From assembly GCA_900596015.1 (NCBI GenBank), contig UVIF01000024.1, forward strand, positions 310,001 to 374,000: 64,000 nucleotides of DNA. The letters run 5' to 3'. This document shows positions 16,619 through 23,699 of the stretch, piece after piece (positions within the stretch are counted from its first letter, which is position 1; every line of letters begins with the position of its first letter). Position numbers and translations under genes: made by a program. The notes below the pieces were generated by a model. It saw only the letters and a list, made by a program, of their open reading frames with translations, made no database searches and had not been told where the DNA came from. This DNA is from Pseudomonas viridiflava (GTDB lineage: Bacteria > Pseudomonadota > Gammaproteobacteria > Pseudomonadales > Pseudomonadaceae).

Positions 16619-18043
16619 ATGTCCTCCGCTGCATCACTGCGCACCGAAAAAGACCTGCTTGGCGTTCTGGAAGTACCGGCTGAAGCCTACTACGGCATTC
16701 AAACTCTGCGTGCCGTGCACAACTTCCGCCTGTCCGGCGTGCCGTTGTCGCACTACCCCAAGCTGGTCGTGGCCCTGGCCATGGTCAAGCAGGCTGCCGC
16801 CGATGCCAACCATCAGTTGGGGCATCTGAACGCTGCCAAGCATGCGGCCATCAGTGAAGCGTGCGCCCGTCTGGTGCGCGGTGATTTCCACGATCAGTTC
16901 GTGGTCGACATGATCCAGGGCGGTGCCGGTACGTCCACCAACATGAATGCCAACGAGGTGATCGCCAACATCGCCCTGGAAGTCATGGGCCGTCAGAAAG
17001 GCGAATACCAGTACCTGCACCCCAACAACGACGTGAACATGGCGCAGTCGACCAACGACGCCTACCCGACGGCCATTCGCCTGGGTCTGCTGCTGGGCCA
17101 TGACGCCCTGTTGGCCAGCCTCGACAGCCTCATCCAGGCATTTGCCGCCAAGGGCGTGGAATTCGCTCACGTGCTGAAGATGGGTCGGACCCAGCTGCAG
17201 GACGCGGTGCCGATGACCCTGGGCCAGGAATTCAAGGCCTTCGCCACCACGTTGACCGAAGACCTCAACCGCCTGCGCAGCCTGGCTCCGGAACTGCTGA
17301 CCGAAGTCAACCTGGGTGGCACCGCCATCGGCACCGGCATCAACGCCGACCCGGGCTACCAGGCCCTGGCCGTGTCGCGCCTGGCCACCATCAGCGGCCA
17401 GCCGCTGGTGCCCGCCGCCGACCTGATCGAAGCAACCTCCGACATGGGTGCCTTCGTACTGTTCTCCGGCATGCTCAAGCGCACTGCGGTCAAGCTGTCG
17501 AAGATCTGCAACGACCTGCGCCTGCTGTCCAGCGGCCCGCGTACCGGTATCAACGAAATCAACCTGCCGGCGCGCCAGCCGGGCAGCTCGATCATGCCGG
17601 GCAAGGTCAACCCGGTGATTCCCGAAGCGGTCAACATGTGCGCCTTCGAGATCATGGGCAACGACCTGGCCCTGACCATCGCCGCCGAGGGCGGGCAGTT
17701 GCAGCTCAACGTCATGGAACCGCTGATCGCCTACAAGATCTTCGACTCCATCCGCCTGCTGCAGCGCGCCATGGACATGCTGCGTGAACACTGCATCGTC
17801 GGCATCACGGCCAACGAACAGCGCTGCCGCGAGCTGGTGGAGCACTCCATCGGCCTGGTCACCGCGCTGAACCCCTACATTGGCTATGAAAACGCCACCC
17901 GTATCGCCCGCATCGCCCTGCAGACAGGTCGCGGCGTGCTGGAGCTGGTACGTGAGGAAGGCCTGCTCGACGACGCCATGCTGGCCGACATCCTGCGCCC
18001 GGAAAACATGATCGCGCCGCGCCTCGTGCCCCTCAAGGCCTGA
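16619..18043 (+). CDS. aspA: Aspartate ammonia-lyase
   Basis: A 474-aa fumarase/aspartase-superfamily enzyme that deaminates L-aspartate to fumarate and ammonia. The signature GSSIMPGKVNP is at about 320-330; GAGTSTNMNANEV, QSTNDAYPTA and GRTQLQDAVPMTLGQEF line the active site. The early E...YYGIQTLRA is also typical. A small odd palindrome, AGAGATCATCTCT, lies just before the ATG over the ribosome site. It is followed by a strong terminator and then an amino-acid symporter and an asparaginase, so the region handles aspartate/asparagine use. Confidence 0.96.
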   Translation: MSSAASLRTEKDLLGVLEVPAEAYYGIQTLRAVHNFRLSGVPLSHYPKLVVALAMVKQAAADANHQLGHLNAAKHAAISEACARLVRGDFHDQFVVDMIQGGAGTSTNMNANEVIANIALEVMGRQKGEYQYLHPNNDVNMAQSTNDAYPTAIRLGLLLGHDALLASLDSLIQAFAAKGVEFAHVLKMGRTQLQDAVPMTLGQEFKAFATTLTEDLNRLRSLAPELLTEVNLGGTAIGTGINADPGYQALAVSRLATISGQPLVPAADLIEATSDMGAFVLFSGMLKRTAVKLSKICNDLRLLSSGPRTGINEINLPARQPGSSIMPGKVNPVIPEAVNMCAFEIMGNDLALTIAAEGGQLQLNVMEPLIAYKIFDSIRLLQRAMDMLREHCIVGITANEQRCRELVEHSIGLVTALNPYIGYENATRIARIALQTGRGVLELVREEGLLDDAMLADILRPENMIAPRLVPLKA

Positions 18044-18093
18044 GCCGGCCGTACGCTCACCAGGTCGAGGGACTAGACACCTCTCACCTTTTG

Positions 18094-18127
18094 AGGGCTC
18101 CGAGAGCAATTTCGGAGCCCTTTTTTT
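18094..18127 (+). terminator. Intrinsic terminator after aspA
   Basis: GGGCTCCGA / TCGGAGCCC form a 9-bp stem with an 8-nt loop, followed by seven Ts. It separates aspA from the downstream symporter gene. Confidence 0.95.
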
Positions 18128-18256
18128 GTGCCGCTGTAACGCCCTGGGTCAAACATCCCACAAGATGAATATGCCCAGTCCTATGCACCAAAAAGCTGCG
18201 CGGCTTTACACCTATGGGTATAGTGCCGCCCTTTTGAACTTGACGAGGTAACCCCC

Positions 18257-19699
18257 ATGCTTGAAGTCATCAACGACTTCCTCTCGGGAAAAGTCCTGAT
18301 CGTGCTTATCGTCGGCCTCGGTGGCTACTTCACCGTGCGCTCGCGCTTCGTCCAACTGCGCCACTTCCTGCACATGTTCAGTGTGTTCCGCGACAGCCTG
18401 CGCAACAGTTCAGACCAGCTCAGTTCGTTCCAGGCGCTGATGCTCAGCCTGGCCGGGCGAGTTGGCGCGGGTAACATCGCAGGCGTCGGCATTGCCGTGA
18501 CCCTGGGTGGTCCGGGCGCAGTGTTCTGGATGTGGGTCACCGCCCTGGTGGGCATGGCCAGCAGCTTCTTCGAATGCACCCTGGCGCAGGCTTACAAGCG
18601 CTGCGACCCCGACGGCCAATACCGCGGCGGTCCTTCGTTCTATATCCAGCATGGTCTGGGCAAGCGCTGGCTGGGCATGGTCATGGCAGTGCTGTTGCTG
18701 CTGACCTTCGGCTTTGCCTTCAACGGCCTGCAATCGCATGCGGTCACCAGTTCGCTGAACGATGCCTTCGGCCTGTCGACCACCTGGACCGGCGTCGGCC
18801 TGGCCGTGTTGCTGGGCCTGGTGTTCTTCGGGGGGATCAAGCGGATCGCGGCAGTCGCCGACCTGCTGGTGCCGGTCAAGACCCTGGCCTACATCGCGGT
18901 CAGCCTCTATGTGATCGTGCTGCAATTCGACCAGGTTCCGGAAATGCTCGCCACCATTGTGCGCAGTGCGTTCGGCCTGGACCCGGTATTCGGCGGCCTG
19001 CTCGGCAGCGCCATCGTCATGGGCGTGAAGCGCGGTGTGTTCGCCAACGAAGCGGGCCTGGGCAGTGCGCCCAACGTAGCCGCCGTGGCACAGGTCGAGC
19101 ACCCGGTTGCCCAGGGCGTGGTGCAAGCGTTCAGCGTGTTCCTCGACACGTTCGTGATCTGTACCTGTACCGCGCTGGTGATCCTGCTGTCGGGCTTCTA
19201 CACGCCGGGTTTCGAAGGCGATGGCATTGCCCTGACGCAGAATTCGCTGGCCAACGTGGTGGGTGAATGGGGCCGGGTATTCATCAGTGTCGCCTTGTCG
19301 CTGTTCGTGTTCACCTCGATCCTCTACAACTATTATCTGGGCGAGAACAGCCTGCGTTTTCTCATCGGCGACAACCGCAAGGCGGTGCTGGTGTACCGCG
19401 CGGTCGTGTTGCTGCTGATTTTCTGGGGCGCCATCGAAAACCTCGAGACCGTCTTTGCCTTCGCCGACATCACCATGACCTTGCTGGCCTTCGTCAACCT
19501 GATCGCTTTGGCCATGCTGTTCAAGACCGGCCTGCGTCTGTTGCGCGACTATGATGCGCAGCGCAGTGCCGGGATCAAGGTACCGGTGTTCGATTCGCGG
19601 CAGTTCGCCGATCTCGACCTGGACCTCAAGGCCTGGCCGGTGCCAAATCCGTCGGCAGCCGATGAAAAGGCCCAGGCACCCCTGCCCGTTCAGCGTTAA
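18257..19699 (+). CDS. Alanine/glycine:cation symporter (AGCS family)
   Basis: A 480-aa membrane protein with about 10-11 TM helices. The AGCS signature region LAGRVGAGNIAGVGIAVTLGGPGAVFWMW is at about 65-95, with the conserved G-rich loop and the NEAGLGSAPNVAA motif further on. It would import a small neutral amino acid with Na+ or H+. It ends 12 bp before the asparaginase gene, so both are likely one transcript; the pairing hints that its substrate is asparagine or another amino acid feeding that pathway. Confidence 0.93.
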   Translation: MLEVINDFLSGKVLIVLIVGLGGYFTVRSRFVQLRHFLHMFSVFRDSLRNSSDQLSSFQALMLSLAGRVGAGNIAGVGIAVTLGGPGAVFWMWVTALVGMASSFFECTLAQAYKRCDPDGQYRGGPSFYIQHGLGKRWLGMVMAVLLLLTFGFAFNGLQSHAVTSSLNDAFGLSTTWTGVGLAVLLGLVFFGGIKRIAAVADLLVPVKTLAYIAVSLYVIVLQFDQVPEMLATIVRSAFGLDPVFGGLLGSAIVMGVKRGVFANEAGLGSAPNVAAVAQVEHPVAQGVVQAFSVFLDTFVICTCTALVILLSGFYTPGFEGDGIALTQNSLANVVGEWGRVFISVALSLFVFTSILYNYYLGENSLRFLIGDNRKAVLVYRAVVLLLIFWGAIENLETVFAFADITMTLLAFVNLIALAMLFKTGLRLLRDYDAQRSAGIKVPVFDSRQFADLDLDLKAWPVPNPSAADEKAQAPLPVQR

Positions 19700-19711
19700 G
19701 GAGCCTTCTGC

Positions 19712-20710
19712 ATGAGCATCGCATCCCCCGCCCGTCACGTACGGGTGCTGTACACCGGTGGCACCATCGGCATGCAGGCCAGTGCCAATGGCCTGGCTCC
19801 GGCATCGGGCTTCGAGGCGCGCATGCGCGAGCAACTCGACGCCCAGCCTGAACGGGTGGTGCCGCACTTCAGCTTCGAGGAGCTGCTGCCGCTGATCGAC
19901 AGCGCCAACATGACGCCGACCTACTGGCAGCGTCTGCGCGAAGCCGTGGTTCGAGCGGTGGATGAGCAGGGGTGCGATGCCGTACTGATTCTGCATGGCA
20001 CCGACACGCTGGCGTACAGCGCGGCGGCCATGAGTTTCCAGTTGCTGGGGCTCGAGGCGCCGGTGCTGTTCACCGGTTCCATGCTGCCGGCCGGGGTGCC
20101 CGACAGCGATGCCTGGGAAAACGTCAACGGCGCCCTGGGAGATCTCGCCCGGGGCCTGGAGCCGGGTGTGCACCTGCACTTCCACGGTGCGCTGCTGCCG
20201 CCGACCCGTTGCGCCAAAGTGCGCAGCTCGGGGCGCAATCCGTTTGCCGCATTGCGTCGTACAGGTGGCGCCGCCAGGGTTGCACCGATGCCGGCGGCGC
20301 TGGATTATCGCCAACCACGTCAGCCCGCCAGCATCGGTGTATTGCCGCTGTACCCCGGCCTCGGCGTACCGCTGTTGCAGGCGGTCGTGGACAGCGGGGT
20401 GCAGGCCTTGCTGCTCGAATGTTATGGCAGCGGGACTGGGCCGTCCGACAACACGCCGTTCCTCGAGGCGCTGCAGGCAGCCCATGCACGGGGCATCGTG
20501 GTCGTGGCGCTGACGCAGTGCCAGGAAGGCGGCGTCGAACTGGATGTGTATGAAGCCGGTAGCCGCCTGCGCGATGCAGGCGTGCTCTCCGGCGGCGGCA
20601 TGACTCGCGAGACGGCATTGGGCAAGCTGCACGCATTGCTGGGTGCAGGCCTGCCGGTGGAAGAAGTCCGCCGCCTGGTAGAACTCGACCTGTGCGGCGA
20701 ACTAGCCTGA
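19712..20710 (+). CDS. L-asparaginase, AnsA-like type I
   Basis: A 332-aa asparaginase. The two catalytic threonine motifs are VLYTGGTIGM near residue 12-21 and ILHGTDTLAYSA near 90-101. A C-terminal LLECYGSGTGPSDNTPF loop is typical. No signal peptide, so it is cytoplasmic and hydrolyses asparagine to aspartate and ammonia; aspartate can then go to AspA. AAGGAG precedes the ATG. It sits directly behind the symporter gene. Confidence 0.92.
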   Translation: MSIASPARHVRVLYTGGTIGMQASANGLAPASGFEARMREQLDAQPERVVPHFSFEELLPLIDSANMTPTYWQRLREAVVRAVDEQGCDAVLILHGTDTLAYSAAAMSFQLLGLEAPVLFTGSMLPAGVPDSDAWENVNGALGDLARGLEPGVHLHFHGALLPPTRCAKVRSSGRNPFAALRRTGGAARVAPMPAALDYRQPRQPASIGVLPLYPGLGVPLLQAVVDSGVQALLLECYGSGTGPSDNTPFLEALQAAHARGIVVVALTQCQEGGVELDVYEAGSRLRDAGVLSGGGMTRETALGKLHALLGAGLPVEEVRRLVELDLCGELA

Positions 20711-20718
20711 CCGAAACC
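20704..20718. other. Spacer after the asparaginase gene
   Basis: A short spacer between the asparaginase stop and the REP duplication, with nothing recognisable in it. Confidence 0.3.
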
Positions 20719-20915
20719 GCGGCGCGCCCTTCGCGGCCACGGACCGCTCCTACGAAGCTTGCACGATCCCGTAGGAGCGGTCATCGACCGCGAAACAGGC
20801 GCTGCGGTGCATCAGACAGACTGCGGCGCGCCCTTCGCGGCCACGGACCGCTCCTACGAAGCCTGCACGATCCCGTAGGAGCGGTCATCGGCCGCGAAAC
20901 AGGCGCTGCGGTGCT
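20719..20915. repeat. Tandemly duplicated REP pair, 104-bp period
   Basis: A REP pair with arms GCGGCCACGGACCGCTCCTACG and its inverted partner occurs twice in tandem; the GGCGCGCCCTTCGCGGCC start recurs at 20721 and 20825. The copies are nearly identical, with a few changes, so the duplication is recent. It lies between the convergent asparaginase and YeeE/YedE genes. Confidence 0.95.
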
Positions 20916-20923
20916 GCTGTCAC

Positions 20924-22135
20924 TCAGCAGCCGGTCAGGCGTTCGACGCGCGCTTCGTTGGGAAAGAACAACGGACGCAGGCGAACGCCGACGCTGTTGC
21001 CGATGAACGCTGCGACCAGCCATAGCCAGCCATGCAGGCTGCCAGAGGCGATGCCGCTGAAATACGCACCGATGTTGCAGCCATAAGCCAAGCGCGATCC
21101 ATACCCCAGCAACAACCCGCCAATCACGGCTGCGACCAGTGACCGACGCGGGATCTTCAGGCTGGGCGCGAAATGCCCGGCCAACCCCGCCGCCAGCAGC
21201 GCACCCAGCACGATACCGATGTCCATGACGCTGGTGATGTCTTCCCACACCGGCGCAGCCAGCGCCTTGGCGTTGGCTGCGGTTTGCCAGAACGCCCAAC
21301 TGCCCACATCCACGCCCAACCCACTGGCCACTTTCGCACCCCACAGCGCGAACGCCGAAGTGATGCCCCAAGGCCGTCCGGCCAACGCCAGCGTGGCGAA
21401 GTTGAGCAGCGCCAGCGCCACGGCACCCCACACCAGTGGCCACGGCCCGCGCAGGAACCTGTTCGAACCAGGCGTCGCCCGCGCCTCGGGTGTTTCCAGC
21501 GCACCATGCCGACGCCGTTCCAGGCCCACCGTCACCCACGCGATCAGCGCGAACACGCCCAAGCTCAGCAACAGCGCCGGCACCACGCCCAGGCTCTTGA
21601 CGATCGAGATCGCCGGCAACGATGGCAAGGCAAACCACCAGCCCACATGATGGGTCGCAATCAGCGAGCCACAGATGAAGAACAGCAGGGTCACCAGCAT
21701 GCGGGCGTTACCCCCACCGACGGTGAACAGCGTCCCCGAGGCGCAACCGCCGCCCAACTGCATGCCGATGCCGAAAATGAAGGCACCGAACACAACCGAC
21801 AGACCAGCGGGCGCGACCAGTCCCACCACCGGCTGGCCGAACAGGCTGCCTGCACCCAGAACCGGGAAGAACAGCAACACCGCCAGCGCCAGCATCACCA
21901 TCTGCGCACGCAGCCCTGCGCCTCGGCGATCACGGATGAACACCCGCCAGGCAGCCGTGAAGCCGAACGCTGCGTGATAAAGCGTCAGACCCAGGGCCGC
22001 ACCGACCGCCCACAACAGTACCTGGCGCGAACCCACCGCTGCGGCGAGAAACACCGCGCCGAGTACCAGCAGTGACACCGCCACCAACGGCGCACCTAGT
22101 GCCCGCCGTGGGGCAACAGAAAAAGTCGAACTCAT
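20924..22135 (-). CDS. YeeE/YedE family membrane transporter
   Basis: A 403-aa membrane protein with about 9-10 TM helices arranged as two related halves. Each half has the family Cys motif: GMQLGGGCASGTLFTVGGG and SRLAYGCNIGAYFSGIASGSLHGW. These Cys/Gly loops match TsuA-type thiosulfate or sulfur-compound importers. No sulfurtransferase (TusA) gene is adjacent. The ATG at 22135 is used. It is divergent from the acetyltransferase at 22500, with a DnaA-box array between. Confidence 0.9.
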   Translation of the reverse strand: MSSTFSVAPRRALGAPLVAVSLLVLGAVFLAAAVGSRQVLLWAVGAALGLTLYHAAFGFTAAWRVFIRDRRGAGLRAQMVMLALAVLLFFPVLGAGSLFGQPVVGLVAPAGLSVVFGAFIFGIGMQLGGGCASGTLFTVGGGNARMLVTLLFFICGSLIATHHVGWWFALPSLPAISIVKSLGVVPALLLSLGVFALIAWVTVGLERRRHGALETPEARATPGSNRFLRGPWPLVWGAVALALLNFATLALAGRPWGITSAFALWGAKVASGLGVDVGSWAFWQTAANAKALAAPVWEDITSVMDIGIVLGALLAAGLAGHFAPSLKIPRRSLVAAVIGGLLLGYGSRLAYGCNIGAYFSGIASGSLHGWLWLVAAFIGNSVGVRLRPLFFPNEARVERLTGC

Positions 22136-22367
22136 GGCAGTATCCGAATAAAGACAAGACAGCGCAGCAGTATAAAACCTAAAGCCACGTGTTGATGCTT
22201 CTCTGCGACCACAGCGACTTCAGGCCGCATGTGAGCGGTACCGGGAACTCGCAGGATTTTGTGAACAACCTTCTTGCAACGTTCCCTCGACGCGCCGGTC
22301 AGAAACTGTCCAACACCTGCTGAACAAGCCATTTCACTGTATGTAATACCAGATACTTTGCTTCTTC

Positions 22368-22427
22368 TGTGGATAAACCTGTGCATAACCAGGGGTATAA
22401 CCCTGTGGATACCTGTGTGGATAATCT
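22368..22427 (-). other. Five-unit 12-bp DnaA-box-like array
   Basis: Five contiguous 12-bp units start at 22368, 22380, 22392, 22404 and 22416. Units 1 and 5 contain TGTGGATAA, the complement of TTATCCACA; unit 2 contains TGTGCATAA (TTATGCACA); unit 4 has one mismatch and unit 3 three. All point the same way. The AT-rich stretch 22330-22367 is adjacent. It is in the 364-bp gap 22136-22499, which otherwise contains no gene I can support. The array looks like an origin- or DnaA-binding element. Confidence 0.75.
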
Positions 22428-22499
22428 TCACGACGTACTTGGATGCACAGGCTCGTACAAGATGCCAAGATGAGGGTCACGACCCATCGGAGTTCGCCC

Positions 22500-22946
22500 A
22501 TGTCCGACCTCGCAATTCGTCCTGTCAGCGCAGCCGATCATTCTGCCTGGCTGAACCTCTGGCAGGCCTACCAGCGTTTCTACCAGACCGATATCCCCGA
22601 AGCCGTGACCCAGGTCACCTGGCAGCGCATGCTCGACGATGCCGAACCCATGCACGCCGCGCTCGCCTGGCGCGACGGCGTGGCGATCGGCATGGTTCAC
22701 TACATCTATCACCGCTCGTGCTGGACCATTGAAAATTCCTGCTACCTGCAAGACCTGCTGGTGGATGCCTCGGCACGCGGCGCAGGCGTGGGTCGCCAGT
22801 TGATCGAGTTCGTCTACGCAACCGCCAGGACCGCCGGCTGCGCCAAGGTGCACTGGCTCACCCACGAAACCAACAGCACTGCCATCGGGCTGTACCGCAA
22901 TATCGCCGAGCAGCCCGGTTTCATCCAATTTCGCAAGCCACTCTAG
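22500..22946 (+). CDS. GNAT-family N-acetyltransferase
   Basis: A 148-aa GNAT domain. Motif A is LQDLLVDASARGAGVGRQLIEFV with the acetyl-CoA pyrophosphate loop ARGAGVG, and motif B is WLTHETNSTAIGLYRNI. The fold begins LAIRPVSAADHSAW. The ATG at 22500 has CGGAG eight bases upstream; an earlier in-frame start at 22443 has none. Substrate unknown. Eight bases separate it from the next acetyltransferase gene, so they form a pair. Confidence 0.9.
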   Translation: MSDLAIRPVSAADHSAWLNLWQAYQRFYQTDIPEAVTQVTWQRMLDDAEPMHAALAWRDGVAIGMVHYIYHRSCWTIENSCYLQDLLVDASARGAGVGRQLIEFVYATARTAGCAKVHWLTHETNSTAIGLYRNIAEQPGFIQFRKPL

Positions 22947-22954
22947 GAGCTGCC

Positions 22955-23638
22955 ATGCCTACATCCGCCTCCGCATCCGACTGGAAGCCCGTCAAGGCAC
23001 CCGTGGCGACCACCATGAACGGTCGCTTCATCCGCCTGGAGAAACTCGACCCCAAGCGCCATGGTGAAGACCTCTGGGAAGCCCTGCAGGGACCGCAGTC
23101 CGACGTCCAGCTGTGGGACTACCTGCCGTACGGCCCGTTCAATGACCTGGAGTTGTTCTACATCTGGCTCGACGGCTATGCGATCAGCAACGATCCGCTG
23201 GGCTTCTGTGTGGTCGACCAGCACACCGACAAGGCCGAAGGCATCCTCAGCCTGATGTCCATCGTACCGGCGCACGGACGCCTGGAAGTCGGCCACGTGG
23301 CTTTTGCCGCCTCCATGCAGCGCACGCCCAAGGGCACCGAGGCGATCTACCTGGCGCTCAAGCTGGCATTCGGTCAGGGCTATCGCCGGGTCGAATGGAA
23401 GTGCGACAACGCCAACAAACGCTCGCGTCGCGCCGCCGAGCGCGTCGGTTTCAGCCTCGAAGGTGTGTTCCGCCAGCACATGGTGGTCAAGGGTCGCAAC
23501 CGTGACACGGCGTACTTTTCCATCACCCACACTGAGTGGCCGGCCATCGAGAGCGCGTTCGAGGGCTGGCTGGCGGTGGAAAACCAGCCTTCCTCCGGCC
23601 AGCGCAAATCCTTGGAACAGTTTCGTGTCGCCGTGTAA
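22955..23638 (+). CDS. RimJ/RimL-type GNAT acetyltransferase
   Basis: A 227-aa protein of the RimL/YjdJ-like GNAT branch. Conserved parts are RFIRLEKLDPKRHGEDLWEAL near the N-terminus, KGTEAIYLALKLAFGQGYRRVEWKCD (motif A region) and NKRSRRAAERVGFSLEGVFRQHMVVKGRNRDT. Such enzymes acetylate protein N-termini or small molecules. It follows the first GNAT gene by eight bases. Substrate cannot be stated. Confidence 0.9.
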   Translation: MPTSASASDWKPVKAPVATTMNGRFIRLEKLDPKRHGEDLWEALQGPQSDVQLWDYLPYGPFNDLELFYIWLDGYAISNDPLGFCVVDQHTDKAEGILSLMSIVPAHGRLEVGHVAFAASMQRTPKGTEAIYLALKLAFGQGYRRVEWKCDNANKRSRRAAERVGFSLEGVFRQHMVVKGRNRDTAYFSITHTEWPAIESAFEGWLAVENQPSSGQRKSLEQFRVAV

Positions 23639-23667
23639 ATAATTCTGTAAAGACCAGAGGCTATACA

Positions 23668-23695
23668 GGACGACCTCACTGCAACCAGGTCGTCC
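23668..23695 (+). promoter_or_regulatory. Hairpin over the autotransporter ribosome-binding site
   Basis: Perfect 9-bp arms GGACGACCT (23668-23676) and AGGTCGTCC (23687-23695) end four bases before the autotransporter ATG at 23700. The right arm contains the only AGG that could serve as a Shine-Dalgarno. It has no T-tract, so it is more likely a translational control or 3' end structure than a terminator. Confidence 0.5.
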
Positions 23696-23699
23696 GCTC

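Noticed and set aside
16634..18109. A 491-codon frame antisense to aspA.
   Set aside because: Shadow of aspA in G+C-rich DNA; no ribosome site or motif.
18410..20632. A 740-codon minus-strand open frame across the symporter and asparaginase genes.
   Set aside because: Composition is biased (His/Gln/Arg) with no recognisable domain, and both plus-strand genes are well supported.
20719..20915. The tandem repeat considered as a CRISPR array.
   Set aside because: Only two copies, REP-like inverted structure, no spacers and no cas genes nearby.
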